A DNA stretch of 64,000 nt from J027 sp965215855 (GCA_965215855.1 CBDCER010000003.1:1488001-1552000), one strand, 5' to 3'. Positions 44,875-54,212 are shown, numbered from the stretch's first letter. Numbers and translations are program-made. Notes: generated from the sequence alone by a model not told the origin.

Positions 44875-44928
44875 TTGACATCCGAAACGTTTTGGATTAT
44901 GATATACCTATATCCGAAACGTTTTGAA
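44875..44928 (+). promoter_or_regulatory. lacI-type gene promoter with two operators
   Basis: -35 TTGACA (44875-44880), a 17-base spacer, and -10 TATGAT (44898-44903). Operator 1, TCCGAAACGTTTTGGA (44881-44896), fills the spacer. Operator 2, TCCGAAACGTTTTGAA (44913-44928), covers the first transcribed bases. Both are near-palindromes with a central CG, the hallmark of LacI-family sites. They are exactly 32 bases apart, about three helical turns, so two dimers could sit on the same face. Confidence 0.85.
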
Positions 44929-44949
44929 CATTCATTCTTTCGGAAAAAC

Positions 44950-45975
44950 ATGCAAATTACTTTAAAAGATATTGCACGCGAGTCAGGCTATTCAATAACC
45001 ACTGTTTCTCGTGCGCTGGCTGGGTATAATGATGTGAACGAGCAAACCCGCCAGTATATTATTGGTATTGCCAATCGCCTCGGCTATCACCCCAATATGG
45101 TTGCTCGCCAACTCCAAAGCCAACGTACCCGCACCATTGGTCTGATTATCCCTGATAATGAATATACATTTCGTGATGGATTCTTCAGTCAATTAATGAT
45201 GGGGATTGGACGCGGAGCCTCGGCATTTCACTATGATCTATTAATCAGTACCCAGATTAGTGATAGTGAGGAAATGATTGCTTATCGCCGGATTGTGGGT
45301 GGTAACCGTGTGGATGGTATGGTGGTGGCGCGTACCCGGCAGGATGACCCCCGCCTGGATTATTTGAAAAAAAGAAATTTACCCTTTGTGGTTTCGGGAC
45401 GTTCATCACCGGATAAAACCCCAGATTTTCCATATATTGATGCAGATGGTCAAACAGGATTGCGAATGGCGGTCAACCATCTGACCGATTTAGGGCATCA
45501 GCATATTGGCCTGATACTTCCGCCTAAAGAAATGGCCTATACCGTCTATCGTTTTAATGGCTATTGTGAGGGATTGACTGATGCCGGTATTGAGTATCGA
45601 GACAAGTATGTGGTTGTGGGTGATTTGAAGCAAAGCGGGGGGTATCGCATGGCGCAATTTTGTTTAGACAACTTTCCGCGAATGACGGCCATCATTGCCT
45701 GCAATGACCATATGGCGTTGGGAGCGATGCAGGCAATCCAGGAACGTGGTCTACAGATTGGTGTTGATATGGCGGTGATCGGTTTTGATGATATTCCATC
45801 GGCGGAACACGCCAACCCACCCTTGACCACGATTCGCCAGCCGATCTTTGAAATCGGAGAATATCTAGCTGAGATGCTCATTCGTATTATTGAAGGCAAT
45901 TCCCCTGTTTCTTTGCAGGTTTTATTGCAACCAACATTGATTATACGCGAGTCAAGCGGAAGGAGGGCAATATAG
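44950..45975 (+). CDS. LacI-family transcriptional regulator
   Basis: A 341-residue sugar-responsive repressor. The helix-turn-helix and hinge-helix domain is at 1-57 (TLKDIARESGYSITTVSRAL, then HPNMVARQLQSQRTRTIGL). The periplasmic-binding-protein-like effector domain is at 60-335, with DGMVVARTRQDD, NHLTDLGHQHIGLI and VIGFDDIPSAEHANPPLTTI. The frame is open to 44725, but the promoter and operators lie there, and the ATG at 44950 starts MQITLKDIA as relatives do. It stands directly upstream of an ABC sugar importer and probably controls itself and that operon. The inducer is unknown. Confidence 0.92.
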   Translation: MQITLKDIARESGYSITTVSRALAGYNDVNEQTRQYIIGIANRLGYHPNMVARQLQSQRTRTIGLIIPDNEYTFRDGFFSQLMMGIGRGASAFHYDLLISTQISDSEEMIAYRRIVGGNRVDGMVVARTRQDDPRLDYLKKRNLPFVVSGRSSPDKTPDFPYIDADGQTGLRMAVNHLTDLGHQHIGLILPPKEMAYTVYRFNGYCEGLTDAGIEYRDKYVVVGDLKQSGGYRMAQFCLDNFPRMTAIIACNDHMALGAMQAIQERGLQIGVDMAVIGFDDIPSAEHANPPLTTIRQPIFEIGEYLAEMLIRIIEGNSPVSLQVLLQPTLIIRESSGRRAI

Positions 45976-46058
45976 AGATAAGAAGAGATAATGTGCATAT
46001 CGTATACCTGTTTGATGGGCATTGGCTCAAACGCAAACTTAAGGAGTGAGAATCTGTT

Positions 46059-47354
46059 ATGAAGAAACTACGTTCATTAGTCGTTCTGCTGGTCGTCATG
46101 TCGTTCCTGGGATCGGCATTCATCGCCCTGGCACAGGACAACGAAGTTAACTTCCTTTCTACCCAGTTCAACACGGTTGAGGAATCCGAAAAGGCCCTGG
46201 CTATTGTAGGAGCCTGGGAAGGTGGCACGGCCAACTACATCGGCACGGATGAAGGTCCGATGCTCGATCTGCTGCGGGCTGAATCTGAAACTGGTGAAGG
46301 ATCGGTGGACCTGGTCGGCGCATTGCATGGTACGTTCCCCACACTGGCGCAGGAAGACTTGATGTTTGATCTCTCCGGTCTGCTTGAAACTCTGGCCGAA
46401 GAGGGTGTCGAATTGCCACCCGCGTTTGTTGAACTCGGCAAGATGGGTTCCGAAGATTACCAATACTACATCCCCTGGATGCAAGCGACCTACATCATGG
46501 CCGCCCATGTGGATGCGCTGGAATATCTGCCGGAAGGCGCTGATATTAACGCGCTGACCTGGGAACAACTGGCGGCCTGGGCTGTGGCGATGGAAGAAGG
46601 AACTGGTGCGAAGCAACTGGGTCTGCCAATTGACGGCCTGATCCACCGTTTCCTGCAAGGTTACCTCTATCCGTCATTCACCGGCGGTATGGTCACCGGC
46701 TTCAAGAGCGAAGAAGCTGTGGCGATGTGGGAGTGGTTCCGTGATGATCTGTGGCCGCATGTCAATGAGCAGTCGATTACCTGGGGATTCATGCAGGAAC
46801 CGCTGTTGGCAGGCGAGGTCATGGTGGCCTTTGACCACACAGCTCGTTTGATCGAGGCTTTCCGTGAGCAACCTGATAATTTTGTGGCCTTCCCGGCCCC
46901 GGCTGGTCCGGCAGGACGTGGCTTCATGCCCGTGATCGTCGGCTTGGGTATCCCCTTCACCGCCCCCAACCCTGCTGGCGCTGAAGCAGTGTTGGCCTAC
47001 ATGCTGAATGCGGAAGTCCAGGCTAATGTTTTGGCCGAGTTGGGCTTCTTCCCGGTCGTTCCGATTGACACCTCCGCAATGCCAGTCGAGGTCCAGATCG
47101 AAGCCGCTGCTGTGAACGCACAGGCGAACGCGATGGATGCATTGCCAGCGTTGTTGCCCGTGGGCCTGGGAGATCGTGGCGGTGAAATCAGTGAGCTTTA
47201 CAGGAACGCACTGACCCGCATTATCTTCGAAGGTGAAGATATCGAAACTGTGCTGGCCGAAGAAGGGGAAGCCTTGCAAACCCTCATGGACGAAACAGGC
47301 GCTGCCTGCTGGCCGCCCGACGCGCCCAGCGAAGGTGCTTGCCAGCTCGACTAG
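46059..47354 (+). CDS. ABC transporter extracellular solute-binding protein
   Basis: A 431-residue secreted sugar-binding protein (family 1 type). The signal peptide is at 1-25 (LVVLLVVMSFLGSAFIALA, cleavage ALA-QD); there is no lipobox, so anchoring is by another way or it is free. The mature part shows a typical fold with SEDYQYYIPWMQATYIMAAH and LPEGADINALTWEQLAAWA. Aromatic and acidic residues suit an oligosaccharide or glycoside site. The C-terminus carries two Cys (ACWPPDAPSEGACQ) likely in a disulfide. AAGGAGTGAG precedes the ATG. It is the first gene after the regulator and feeds the two permeases that follow. Confidence 0.9.
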   Translation: MKKLRSLVVLLVVMSFLGSAFIALAQDNEVNFLSTQFNTVEESEKALAIVGAWEGGTANYIGTDEGPMLDLLRAESETGEGSVDLVGALHGTFPTLAQEDLMFDLSGLLETLAEEGVELPPAFVELGKMGSEDYQYYIPWMQATYIMAAHVDALEYLPEGADINALTWEQLAAWAVAMEEGTGAKQLGLPIDGLIHRFLQGYLYPSFTGGMVTGFKSEEAVAMWEWFRDDLWPHVNEQSITWGFMQEPLLAGEVMVAFDHTARLIEAFREQPDNFVAFPAPAGPAGRGFMPVIVGLGIPFTAPNPAGAEAVLAYMLNAEVQANVLAELGFFPVVPIDTSAMPVEVQIEAAAVNAQANAMDALPALLPVGLGDRGGEISELYRNALTRIIFEGEDIETVLAEEGEALQTLMDETGAACWPPDAPSEGACQLD

Positions 47355-47376
47355 TGACCATTGATTGAGTCGTAGA

Positions 47377-47407
47377 CAGGGGGAAAGCGGCGTGCCCTTT
47401 CCCCCTG
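47377..47407 (+). promoter_or_regulatory. intra-operon hairpin after binding-protein gene
   Basis: CAGGGGGAAAG (47377-47387) and CTTTCCCCCTG (47397-47407) form a perfect 11-bp stem with a 9-base loop, 22 bases after the binding-protein stop. No T-run follows. Such hairpins commonly protect the binding-protein mRNA or end part of the transcripts, so the binding protein is made in excess over the permeases. Confidence 0.65.
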
Positions 47408-47563
47408 CCGTCATAATATTTGTGGGGTGTTTCTCACAAATTAGACTGGATATTGGGTCGAATGCTGACTTGATGACTTAATCTGCGGCACGTGACGGAC
47501 TCGGTCAGATGATAGGTTATGACCACTCTTTTTGTGAGATAGTCCATTTTTGAAGGGTTGTAT

Positions 47564-48964
47564 ATGAAAACTAGAATTAACTGGGCACCCTATATACTGG
47601 TTTTTCCCTCCATGTTTTACCTCTTCATATTCTTTGGCTTCCCGATGATTGACGCCGTGCGCCTCGCCTTCCAGCGCGAAAGTGAAATTCTCGAACTGCG
47701 TGAATCACCGAACGAGGACGCGGGAGTCACGGGCAAAGTCCCTATTCATACTGATGTGGCGGTGACAAACTTGCGGCTGGAACTCCGGCGCTTGCCAAAT
47801 GCGTCGATTATCGAGGGCTACTGGTATTATGTTTTGGGCGAAGACGAGCTGGGTAATCCTGTCGAGGGTTGGACTGACAACACCAACCTGGAGACATCCC
47901 AGCGGCCTCGGATCAACCTGCGTAGCAGCATTGTAGCTGGCGAAGATCAAACTGCCACACTTTATCGAGACCCTGGTGTGGATAGCCAGGTTATCGCAGA
48001 ATTACCGGATGGCGAACGGGTGCGGGTCTATCAGGGTGAGCAGCCGGAAGATGGCAGCTTCGCGTGGTATCAGATTACCGCCAGCAGTACGGGGTCATCG
48101 GTCACCCATGACTTGCAAGGCTGGATACCCGCTGGTCAACTGGAGGATTTATACGCGGCTGAAGACTTTGCTATTGATGCGATACCCAGCCGTGTGATTT
48201 CTGGGTCTGGTTCAGGTGAATGGACCTTAAGCTTTTTCGAACGAATGGTCAACGACTCACGCTTCGCCAAAGCCATTCGTACCACAGTTACCCTAATGAT
48301 CTTCATCTTGCCAATACAGTTCGTCCTTGCCATCATCATGGCTCTGATTTTGCAGAGCCAAATCAGAGGCAGCACAATATTCCTGTATATCTACGCTATT
48401 CCGCTGGGTGTGTCCGACCTCGCCGCAGGCCTGGTGTGGTATTCAATATTCACGCAAAGTGGCTTTATCAACTCTATTCTGTTTGAACTGGGATTGATAG
48501 ATAACCCCCATATCTTTATTGGTGTCGGCAAAACCGAGTGGATGATATTGATCGTCGTGCTGGCTGAGGTATGGCGTGCGACTTCGATTGTGATGGTGAT
48601 TGTAGTGTCTGGTCTACAGGCGATCCCGAAAGATTATATGGAAGCGGGAGAGCTATTCGGTGCAAATTTATGGCAGCGATTACGCCACATCATTCTGCCG
48701 ATGCTCAAGCCGAGTTTGCAGGTGGCGCTCATTCTCCGTACTATTCTGGCCTTCCAGGTTTTTGCGGTGGTCATCGCCATAACCGGTGGCGAAGTGATGA
48801 CGGTTCTTGCCAACGAGACCTATCGCTGGTATGACCCTGGACGTTTCAATAACCCGAATATGGCGGCGGCTTACGCCACGTTCATCATGGTGCTGTCGTT
48901 GGGCTTTTCGATGATATACCTGCGTACCGTTCGTTCCCAGGTAGAGGAGCAGCAGCGTAAATGA
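47564..48964 (+). CDS. ABC sugar permease 1 with SH3-like external insert
   Basis: A 466-residue inner membrane subunit of MalF type. Helix 1 is at about 10-30, and the other helices run from about 240 to 455, with the coupling loop EAGELFGANLWQRLRHIILP that docks on the ATPase. Between helix 1 and helix 2 there is an insert of about 190 residues that should face the outside. It looks like two bacterial SH3-type domains. The first (about 42-110) ends WYYVLGEDELGNPVEGWTDN. The second (about 128-196) reads ATLYRDPGVDSQVIAELPDG.. and ends GWIPAGQLEDL. Ordinary permeases of this kind are about 290-300 residues. The TTG two codons upstream (47558) also opens the frame, but GAAGGG is best spaced for the ATG at 47564. 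Confidence 0.88.
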   Translation: MKTRINWAPYILVFPSMFYLFIFFGFPMIDAVRLAFQRESEILELRESPNEDAGVTGKVPIHTDVAVTNLRLELRRLPNASIIEGYWYYVLGEDELGNPVEGWTDNTNLETSQRPRINLRSSIVAGEDQTATLYRDPGVDSQVIAELPDGERVRVYQGEQPEDGSFAWYQITASSTGSSVTHDLQGWIPAGQLEDLYAAEDFAIDAIPSRVISGSGSGEWTLSFFERMVNDSRFAKAIRTTVTLMIFILPIQFVLAIIMALILQSQIRGSTIFLYIYAIPLGVSDLAAGLVWYSIFTQSGFINSILFELGLIDNPHIFIGVGKTEWMILIVVLAEVWRATSIVMVIVVSGLQAIPKDYMEAGELFGANLWQRLRHIILPMLKPSLQVALILRTILAFQVFAVVIAITGGEVMTVLANETYRWYDPGRFNNPNMAAAYATFIMVLSLGFSMIYLRTVRSQVEEQQRK

Positions 48965-49860
48965 TTGGCATAAAACGAGATAAACCACCTGTGAATGTTC
49001 CCAAACGCCCGCCACTCAGCCAACTGGACCCGGCGCAGCGTAAAGCGATCATCCAACGTCGTACCCGGCGTGGGTGTGTTTATGGATTGGCAATTTTGGT
49101 GGCACTCTGGATCCTGCTACCCATCTGGCTCATCGGTACGATGGCATTCAGCACAAGGGCCGATGTACGTGCCTTTCCAAAACATCTTGCGCCCATACCC
49201 TTCTCGACTGAAACCATGGATTTCTTCTTGAATGTAGAAGGGATTCTGGAATCAACGGGTCGCAGTATCGTCATTGCCCTGGTGACATTGGTCGCCTCAA
49301 CGATACTATCCGTGCCGATTGGCTATGCTATATCGCGCTATGCCTTCCGCGGACGCAACGGCATTCGCCTGGGTGTGTTGGCTGTCAGGGCTTTTCCTGT
49401 CGTAATTCTGGCCGTACCGCTGGCGCAAATTTTCATCAGCATTGAACTATATGATACGATCTGGGCGGTTGCCATTATGCACACGGCATTGACCTTGCCG
49501 ACAACGATTCTGGTCATCTCCAGCGTCTTTGCCAGCATCCCTGCCGAACTGGAGGAGGCGGCCAAAGTCTTCGGCTGTAATCCCAGACAGGCATTTATGC
49601 GGGTGACCATGCCACTGGCATTGCCAGGCATTGCAGCGGCAGCAATCTTCACATTCGTGATGTCGTGGAACGAGGTGTTTGCAGCAATCTTGCTGACACT
49701 GCGCAACCGTACCCTGCCAGCGGAAGTGCTTTATTCGCTGGATAAAGCATCTGACCCCATCAAGTTTGCTGGCGGGTTCTTCATGCTGATTCCGTCGCTC
49801 ATTTTCATTTTCTTCATCCGACGCTACCTGTTCAACATGTGGGGACAGATTACAAAATAA
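48961..49860 (+). CDS. ABC sugar permease 2 (MalG type)
   Basis: A 299-residue inner membrane subunit with six predicted helices. The N-terminal cytoplasmic stretch is basic and proline-rich. The coupling motif is EAAKVFGCNPRQAFMRVTMP, and AILLTLRNRTLPAEVLYSLD precedes the last helices. Its ATG overlaps the stop of the first permease gene (ATGA), so the two are made together. It pairs with permease 1 to form the translocation path for the sugar delivered by the binding protein. Confidence 0.92.
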   Translation: MIGIKRDKPPVNVPKRPPLSQLDPAQRKAIIQRRTRRGCVYGLAILVALWILLPIWLIGTMAFSTRADVRAFPKHLAPIPFSTETMDFFLNVEGILESTGRSIVIALVTLVASTILSVPIGYAISRYAFRGRNGIRLGVLAVRAFPVVILAVPLAQIFISIELYDTIWAVAIMHTALTLPTTILVISSVFASIPAELEEAAKVFGCNPRQAFMRVTMPLALPGIAAAAIFTFVMSWNEVFAAILLTLRNRTLPAEVLYSLDKASDPIKFAGGFFMLIPSLIFIFFIRRYLFNMWGQITK

Positions 49861-49872
49861 GGAAGCAGTGTT

Positions 49873-50988
49873 ATGGCTCGAATTGTTGTTGAAAACGCCT
49901 ATAAAACTTTTGGCTCGGTGGTCGCTGTCAATAATGTCAGCCTGACCGTGGAAGATCAGGAATTTGTTGTGTTGCTGGGGCCGAGCGGCTGTGGCAAGAC
50001 GACGTTACTGCGGGCCATTGCTGGGTTAGGGCTGGTCGATAGTGGGCGCGTGTCTATCGATGATCGTGACGTGACCTATTTACCGCCTAAAGACCGTAAT
50101 CTATCGATGGTATTCCAGAGTTATGCCATCTTCCCGCACATGAAGGTCTTCGATAATATCGCGTTCGGCTTGAAAATGCGGAAGACACCTAAACCCCAGA
50201 TTCAAGAGCGTGTTCAAGAAGCTGCGGAGCTGTTGCATATTGAAAACCTGTTGGATCGGTATCCCTCGCAAATGAGTGGTGGTCAACGGCAACGTGTGGC
50301 AGTGGCCCGTGCGATTGCCATGCAGATGGAAGTGTTGTTGATGGACGAACCGCTAAGTAATCTGGATGCGTTGCTGCGTTTAGAGATGCGGGCCGAACTG
50401 AAAGCCCTGCTGGCGAAGATTGGCGCGACCACCATTTATGTGACACATGACCAGATTGAGGCGCTCAGTATGGGTGACCGCATCGCCGTCATGCGTGACG
50501 GTGAAATTTTGCAGATTGACGGTCCGACGCGCGTGTATGACGTGCCTGCCGATCATTTTGTTGGTGGTTTCATTGGGAATCCGCCGATGAACTTCCTGAC
50601 GGGACAGGTGCAACGTCAAGATAGTCGTATTATGGTTCAAGTTGGTGAAGATTTCCATTTGAATGTGCCAGATGAACTGAAATCTGCTATCGGGGCATAC
50701 GATGGCCGCCGTATCTGGGTAGGTATCCGTGCTGAGAACATGGAGGCTTATAGTGAGGCCGAGCCGGACACACTACACGCAAATGTGCGGGTTGTGGAGC
50801 CATTGGGGTCGATGAATTTGCTGACGATTCCGGTGGGCGATACCGTCATTAAAGTCGCAACTCATCCCGATTTCGAGGCGGCAGCGGATAGCGACATTTA
50901 CATCAAATTCCCGGCCAGCAAGATTCGGTGGATGAATTATGAGACTGGCAAGGCTATCAGTGCAGACATTGAGGCAGTTGTGGGGTAA
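49873..50988 (+). CDS. ABC transporter ATP-binding protein (MalK/UgpC type)
   Basis: A 371-residue ATPase that drives the importer. Walker A is GPSGCGKTT (36-44), the Q-loop is VFQSYAIFPHM, the signature is MSGGQRQRVAVARA, Walker B is VLLMDEPLSNLDA, and the H-loop is IYVTHDQIEALSM. The C-terminal regulatory TOBE domain (about 240-365) is complete (VGIRAENMEAYSE, VVEPLGSMNLLTI). The ATG has AAGGAAGCAGTGTT upstream. Its stop codon overlaps the start of the next small gene (TAATG). Confidence 0.94.
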   Translation: MARIVVENAYKTFGSVVAVNNVSLTVEDQEFVVLLGPSGCGKTTLLRAIAGLGLVDSGRVSIDDRDVTYLPPKDRNLSMVFQSYAIFPHMKVFDNIAFGLKMRKTPKPQIQERVQEAAELLHIENLLDRYPSQMSGGQRQRVAVARAIAMQMEVLLMDEPLSNLDALLRLEMRAELKALLAKIGATTIYVTHDQIEALSMGDRIAVMRDGEILQIDGPTRVYDVPADHFVGGFIGNPPMNFLTGQVQRQDSRIMVQVGEDFHLNVPDELKSAIGAYDGRRIWVGIRAENMEAYSEAEPDTLHANVRVVEPLGSMNLLTIPVGDTVIKVATHPDFEAAADSDIYIKFPASKIRWMNYETGKAISADIEAVVG

Positions 50989-51368
50989 TGAATGCTTCAG
51001 GGCAGCTGCTAGACCCTGCGCACGGCTATAAACCGCTGGATTCTGGCGCAGATGGCGTGATGGCGAGTGTTGTTGATCAAGATGGGAAACTGATGAGGCT
51101 AAATATCTATCATGCCCGGCATGGGTATGTGATGATGATCACCAATCAGTTTCCCGGCGATCTACATTATGCGCTTGATAAGTTGCGTGCTTATCGGGCA
51201 GAGCTGGCTGCTTTGACTGGATTTGGCTCGGTTTGTGAGCAAGATACTGTTGAGCGCCAGCACCATCTTTTAATTGATGTCATTCCAGCCGGCCATCTGC
51301 GTCTGCTGGCAAACCGATCCCAGATAACTGCTACGTACAAGCATTACATACCGCTTTTAATGCCCTGA
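50988..51368 (+). CDS. short protein of unknown function, perhaps truncated
   Basis: A 126-residue soluble protein translationally coupled to the ATPase gene through TAATG. It starts MNASGQLLDPAHGYKPLDSG and has alternating Gly/Asp/aromatic residues (VMASVVDQDGKLMRLNIYHA). This looks like the beta-rich N-terminal part of a larger carbohydrate enzyme rather than a whole protein, but I cannot name the family. The last third changes in character and ends soon after. A truncated or degraded gene is possible; so is a small accessory protein. Confidence 0.55.
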   Translation: MNASGQLLDPAHGYKPLDSGADGVMASVVDQDGKLMRLNIYHARHGYVMMITNQFPGDLHYALDKLRAYRAELAALTGFGSVCEQDTVERQHHLLIDVIPAGHLRLLANRSQITATYKHYIPLLMP

Positions 51369-51450
51369 ACGATTGTAGTCTGTTCGTTTGGCTGCATAAC
51401 GTGAAATTTATGTTGGCTCATTCCATTTTTCAAGGACCGCAGGATATTTT

Positions 51451-54168
51451 ATGAACACACCAACCGCACATGCCCATATCATCACGCATACACATTGGGA
51501 TCGTGAATGGTTTCTCACTTCGGTCTATACCAGTCAATGGATTGCTGGCTTGATCGACAGAATTGAGGAATTGGTAGCAGCTAATCCGGACTTTCAGTTT
51601 TTGTTTGATGGGCAAACTCTGGTCATTGAAGACTTGCTTGCCAATGCTCCATACTATCGTGAACGTACTCAACATCTGATCGAGCAGGGGAATCTCCTCA
51701 ACGGTCCGTATTACTGCCAACCGGATTGGCAGATGACGTCTGGCGAAGCCTTAATTCGCAATCTACAATATGGCTTTGAAGACATCAAACGTTTGGACGG
51801 CCAACCCAGTAACACCGGGTGGTTGGTCGATACCTTTGGGCATATCTCGCAAGCGCCGCAAATTCATCAGCTCTTCGGCATCAACGCGGTTTTTGTGTGG
51901 CGCGGAGTTCCCGAGATGGCCCCATATTTCCGGTGGGAAGGCAGCGACGGTCAAACGATTTTGGGCATTGATTTGTTCGGTGGCTATCGCAATCTCTACG
52001 GCATTACACATGCACCAGAAATCGCAACGCAGCGTTTGGTCGCTGAAGTGGAGAAGCTGCACCCGTACTATCCCACCCCAGATATACCTTTTTTCGATGG
52101 CTATGATTTGGAAGATAACCCCGAAGACACGGTAAGTTTCTACACACAACATGCCGCTGACTTACCGCCGACAATTCAGGTTCAAGCATCAACACCGCAA
52201 AAATTCTCCCAAACCATACGACAAAAAGATGTTTCACTTCCACTGATTAGCGGAGAACTCAACTCTGGGAAATATGGCGCGACATTCCCTGGCACTTTTT
52301 CGGCACGAGTGTACCTAAAGGTGTTGGCACGAGATTGTACCCATCTGCTTTATCAGGTCTGTGAGCCATTGGCGACAATGGCCCATATCAAAGGTCGCCG
52401 CTATGATACGGATCAATATGAACGCTGGTCACGGATATTGCTCCATAACGCGGTACATGACTGCATTTGCGGTGTGAGCATTGATCAAGTTCACGAAAAG
52501 ATGGAATTCACTTACCGGCAAGTTTTTGATGGTATGCAAGCAGATGTCAATCAATCAGTGGGCTATATCATGCGCGATTTTGCCCCAGGTATGTATGCGG
52601 TCAGCACAAATCCATTCCTGAGCGATACATGGCAGTTCGTTGGAGATACCGGCTATCGGGTGAAAACACAGGGAGTTGGCGTTTGGCCGATTGCACAAAC
52701 ATGTACTGTAGACATACCGAATACACTTGTAGAAGCGTTCCAATGGTCAAATGACCACTATACTGCCCGGATCAGTACGGACGGTAGCCTGCAAATGGGT
52801 GAAGCGGTATTGGGTCGCCTCATCGTCTGGGCAGAGCATGGGGATACTTATTCCGATGAACGCGGGGAACTACTCGGTGACTGTCAAATGACCGCCACAC
52901 CAATCATTGAACAACAAAGCGAAGTTCATTGTATCGTGTACTATCCCTGTTCGTTTGAGGCCAGTAACACCACCATTACAGCCGGAATACGCCTGTATTT
53001 TGATCAGTCGCCGCTGGTGCGCTGGATGGTCGATCTCGATTCGCAAGGCACTAATTTTCGGGTTGACATCGTATTTGAAACTAACCTACATGGCCCGATT
53101 TTCGCTGGAATGCCATTTGATATGGTCCAACGGTCAGCCGTGGATAACGATCTGTTGCCGCGTGAAGTCGAACCACCATTGGGGAAGATCCTGCTGGGAC
53201 AACGCGAAATTGGTGAAGTCCGCACCTTCCCCTTCCATGATTTTGTCAACATGACTGGTGAAGCAGAAGTCGCTATGGTTCTGGCGAAAGGGGTATATGC
53301 CTATCAAGCTCAAGACAATGGACAGGTCGCGGTTACCTTGCGGCGCTCGGTGGAATGGTTGACCAAAGCCGATCTCGAATATCGGGTTGGCGATGCAGGG
53401 CCATTTTTCTATGTGCCGGATGCTCGCTGCGAGCGGCTGGTTCGACATGAGCTAGCGGTTGCTATCGGGAACTTCGATTCCCAATCTCAACAGCAACTCA
53501 ATGCCACCTTCCAAAATCCACCGCAGATCGTAGAGGTACACACAACAGGTGAACAAACTGAATGGTGCGTCTTCCAGGAGAATTCACCACTTAGCAGTCT
53601 CCAAATACTTGATGGTCGTCTATTGGCACGAGTCTGGAATCCAACAGATGTACCAGTAAAGCTGCACCAGCCATTGCAAGCAACTAATGTTTGGGGACAA
53701 TCTGTTGGACCTATCGAGACACTCGAACCACGCACGATCAACACGCTCCTGGTTGAACATTCGAGGCCCAATGATACACCTGACAGTATGGAGCCAGTGA
53801 TTCCGTTATCACATGATTTTCATTGGCGCGTTGGGAGCAATCATGGCACGCCTGAACGTGCGATCATTGACAAGCTGGCTACCATGATTGACGATCTTAA
53901 AGTCCAGATCGGAAACCTTGAAACGGAGCTATCGCACGCTATTGCTAATCAACGCTATCGAATTGAACATCAACTGTATGCACGTAAGCGTGAACTCTAC
54001 GAATACATGTTGTCTGTGCGGCTGAATGAGCTGAAACTTGCCACTGGAGGACATATAACTCAGGCGTATCTTTTTGAGCCAGATGCCCAAGTTGCTGAAA
54101 TTGGACTTAAACTCAATCGGTTGCGTATCAAACGCCGCATCTACGATTATATTGTTGAAAGTATCTGA
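51451..54168 (+). CDS. GH38-family alpha-mannosidase
   Basis: A 905-residue cytosolic retaining glycosidase. The N-terminal GH38 barrel starts with the zinc motif THTHWDREW (13-21). It has DTFGHISQAPQI (about 126-137, with the probable nucleophile or zinc-linked Asp) and HDCICGVSIDQVHEKM, which resembles the second zinc-linked His region. The middle and C-terminal beta-sandwich domains of GH38 enzymes follow (about 390-905), including VRWMVDLDSQGTNFRVDIVF. There is no signal peptide, so it acts on imported substrate. Bacterial relatives cut alpha-mannosides, among them 2-O-mannosylglycerate (MngB). Placed after the ABC importer, it is the likely first catabolic step. Confidence 0.88.
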   Translation: MNTPTAHAHIITHTHWDREWFLTSVYTSQWIAGLIDRIEELVAANPDFQFLFDGQTLVIEDLLANAPYYRERTQHLIEQGNLLNGPYYCQPDWQMTSGEALIRNLQYGFEDIKRLDGQPSNTGWLVDTFGHISQAPQIHQLFGINAVFVWRGVPEMAPYFRWEGSDGQTILGIDLFGGYRNLYGITHAPEIATQRLVAEVEKLHPYYPTPDIPFFDGYDLEDNPEDTVSFYTQHAADLPPTIQVQASTPQKFSQTIRQKDVSLPLISGELNSGKYGATFPGTFSARVYLKVLARDCTHLLYQVCEPLATMAHIKGRRYDTDQYERWSRILLHNAVHDCICGVSIDQVHEKMEFTYRQVFDGMQADVNQSVGYIMRDFAPGMYAVSTNPFLSDTWQFVGDTGYRVKTQGVGVWPIAQTCTVDIPNTLVEAFQWSNDHYTARISTDGSLQMGEAVLGRLIVWAEHGDTYSDERGELLGDCQMTATPIIEQQSEVHCIVYYPCSFEASNTTITAGIRLYFDQSPLVRWMVDLDSQGTNFRVDIVFETNLHGPIFAGMPFDMVQRSAVDNDLLPREVEPPLGKILLGQREIGEVRTFPFHDFVNMTGEAEVAMVLAKGVYAYQAQDNGQVAVTLRRSVEWLTKADLEYRVGDAGPFFYVPDARCERLVRHELAVAIGNFDSQSQQQLNATFQNPPQIVEVHTTGEQTEWCVFQENSPLSSLQILDGRLLARVWNPTDVPVKLHQPLQATNVWGQSVGPIETLEPRTINTLLVEHSRPNDTPDSMEPVIPLSHDFHWRVGSNHGTPERAIIDKLATMIDDLKVQIGNLETELSHAIANQRYRIEHQLYARKRELYEYMLSVRLNELKLATGGHITQAYLFEPDAQVAEIGLKLNRLRIKRRIYDYIVESI

Positions 54169-54212
54169 ATCTAAGGCTGGCCTATGTAGCATTAGTAAAG
54201 AGAATAATCATT

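Noticed and set aside
44725..44949. N-terminal extension of the LacI-type regulator to 44725
   Set aside because: This stretch contains the promoter and operators of the gene.
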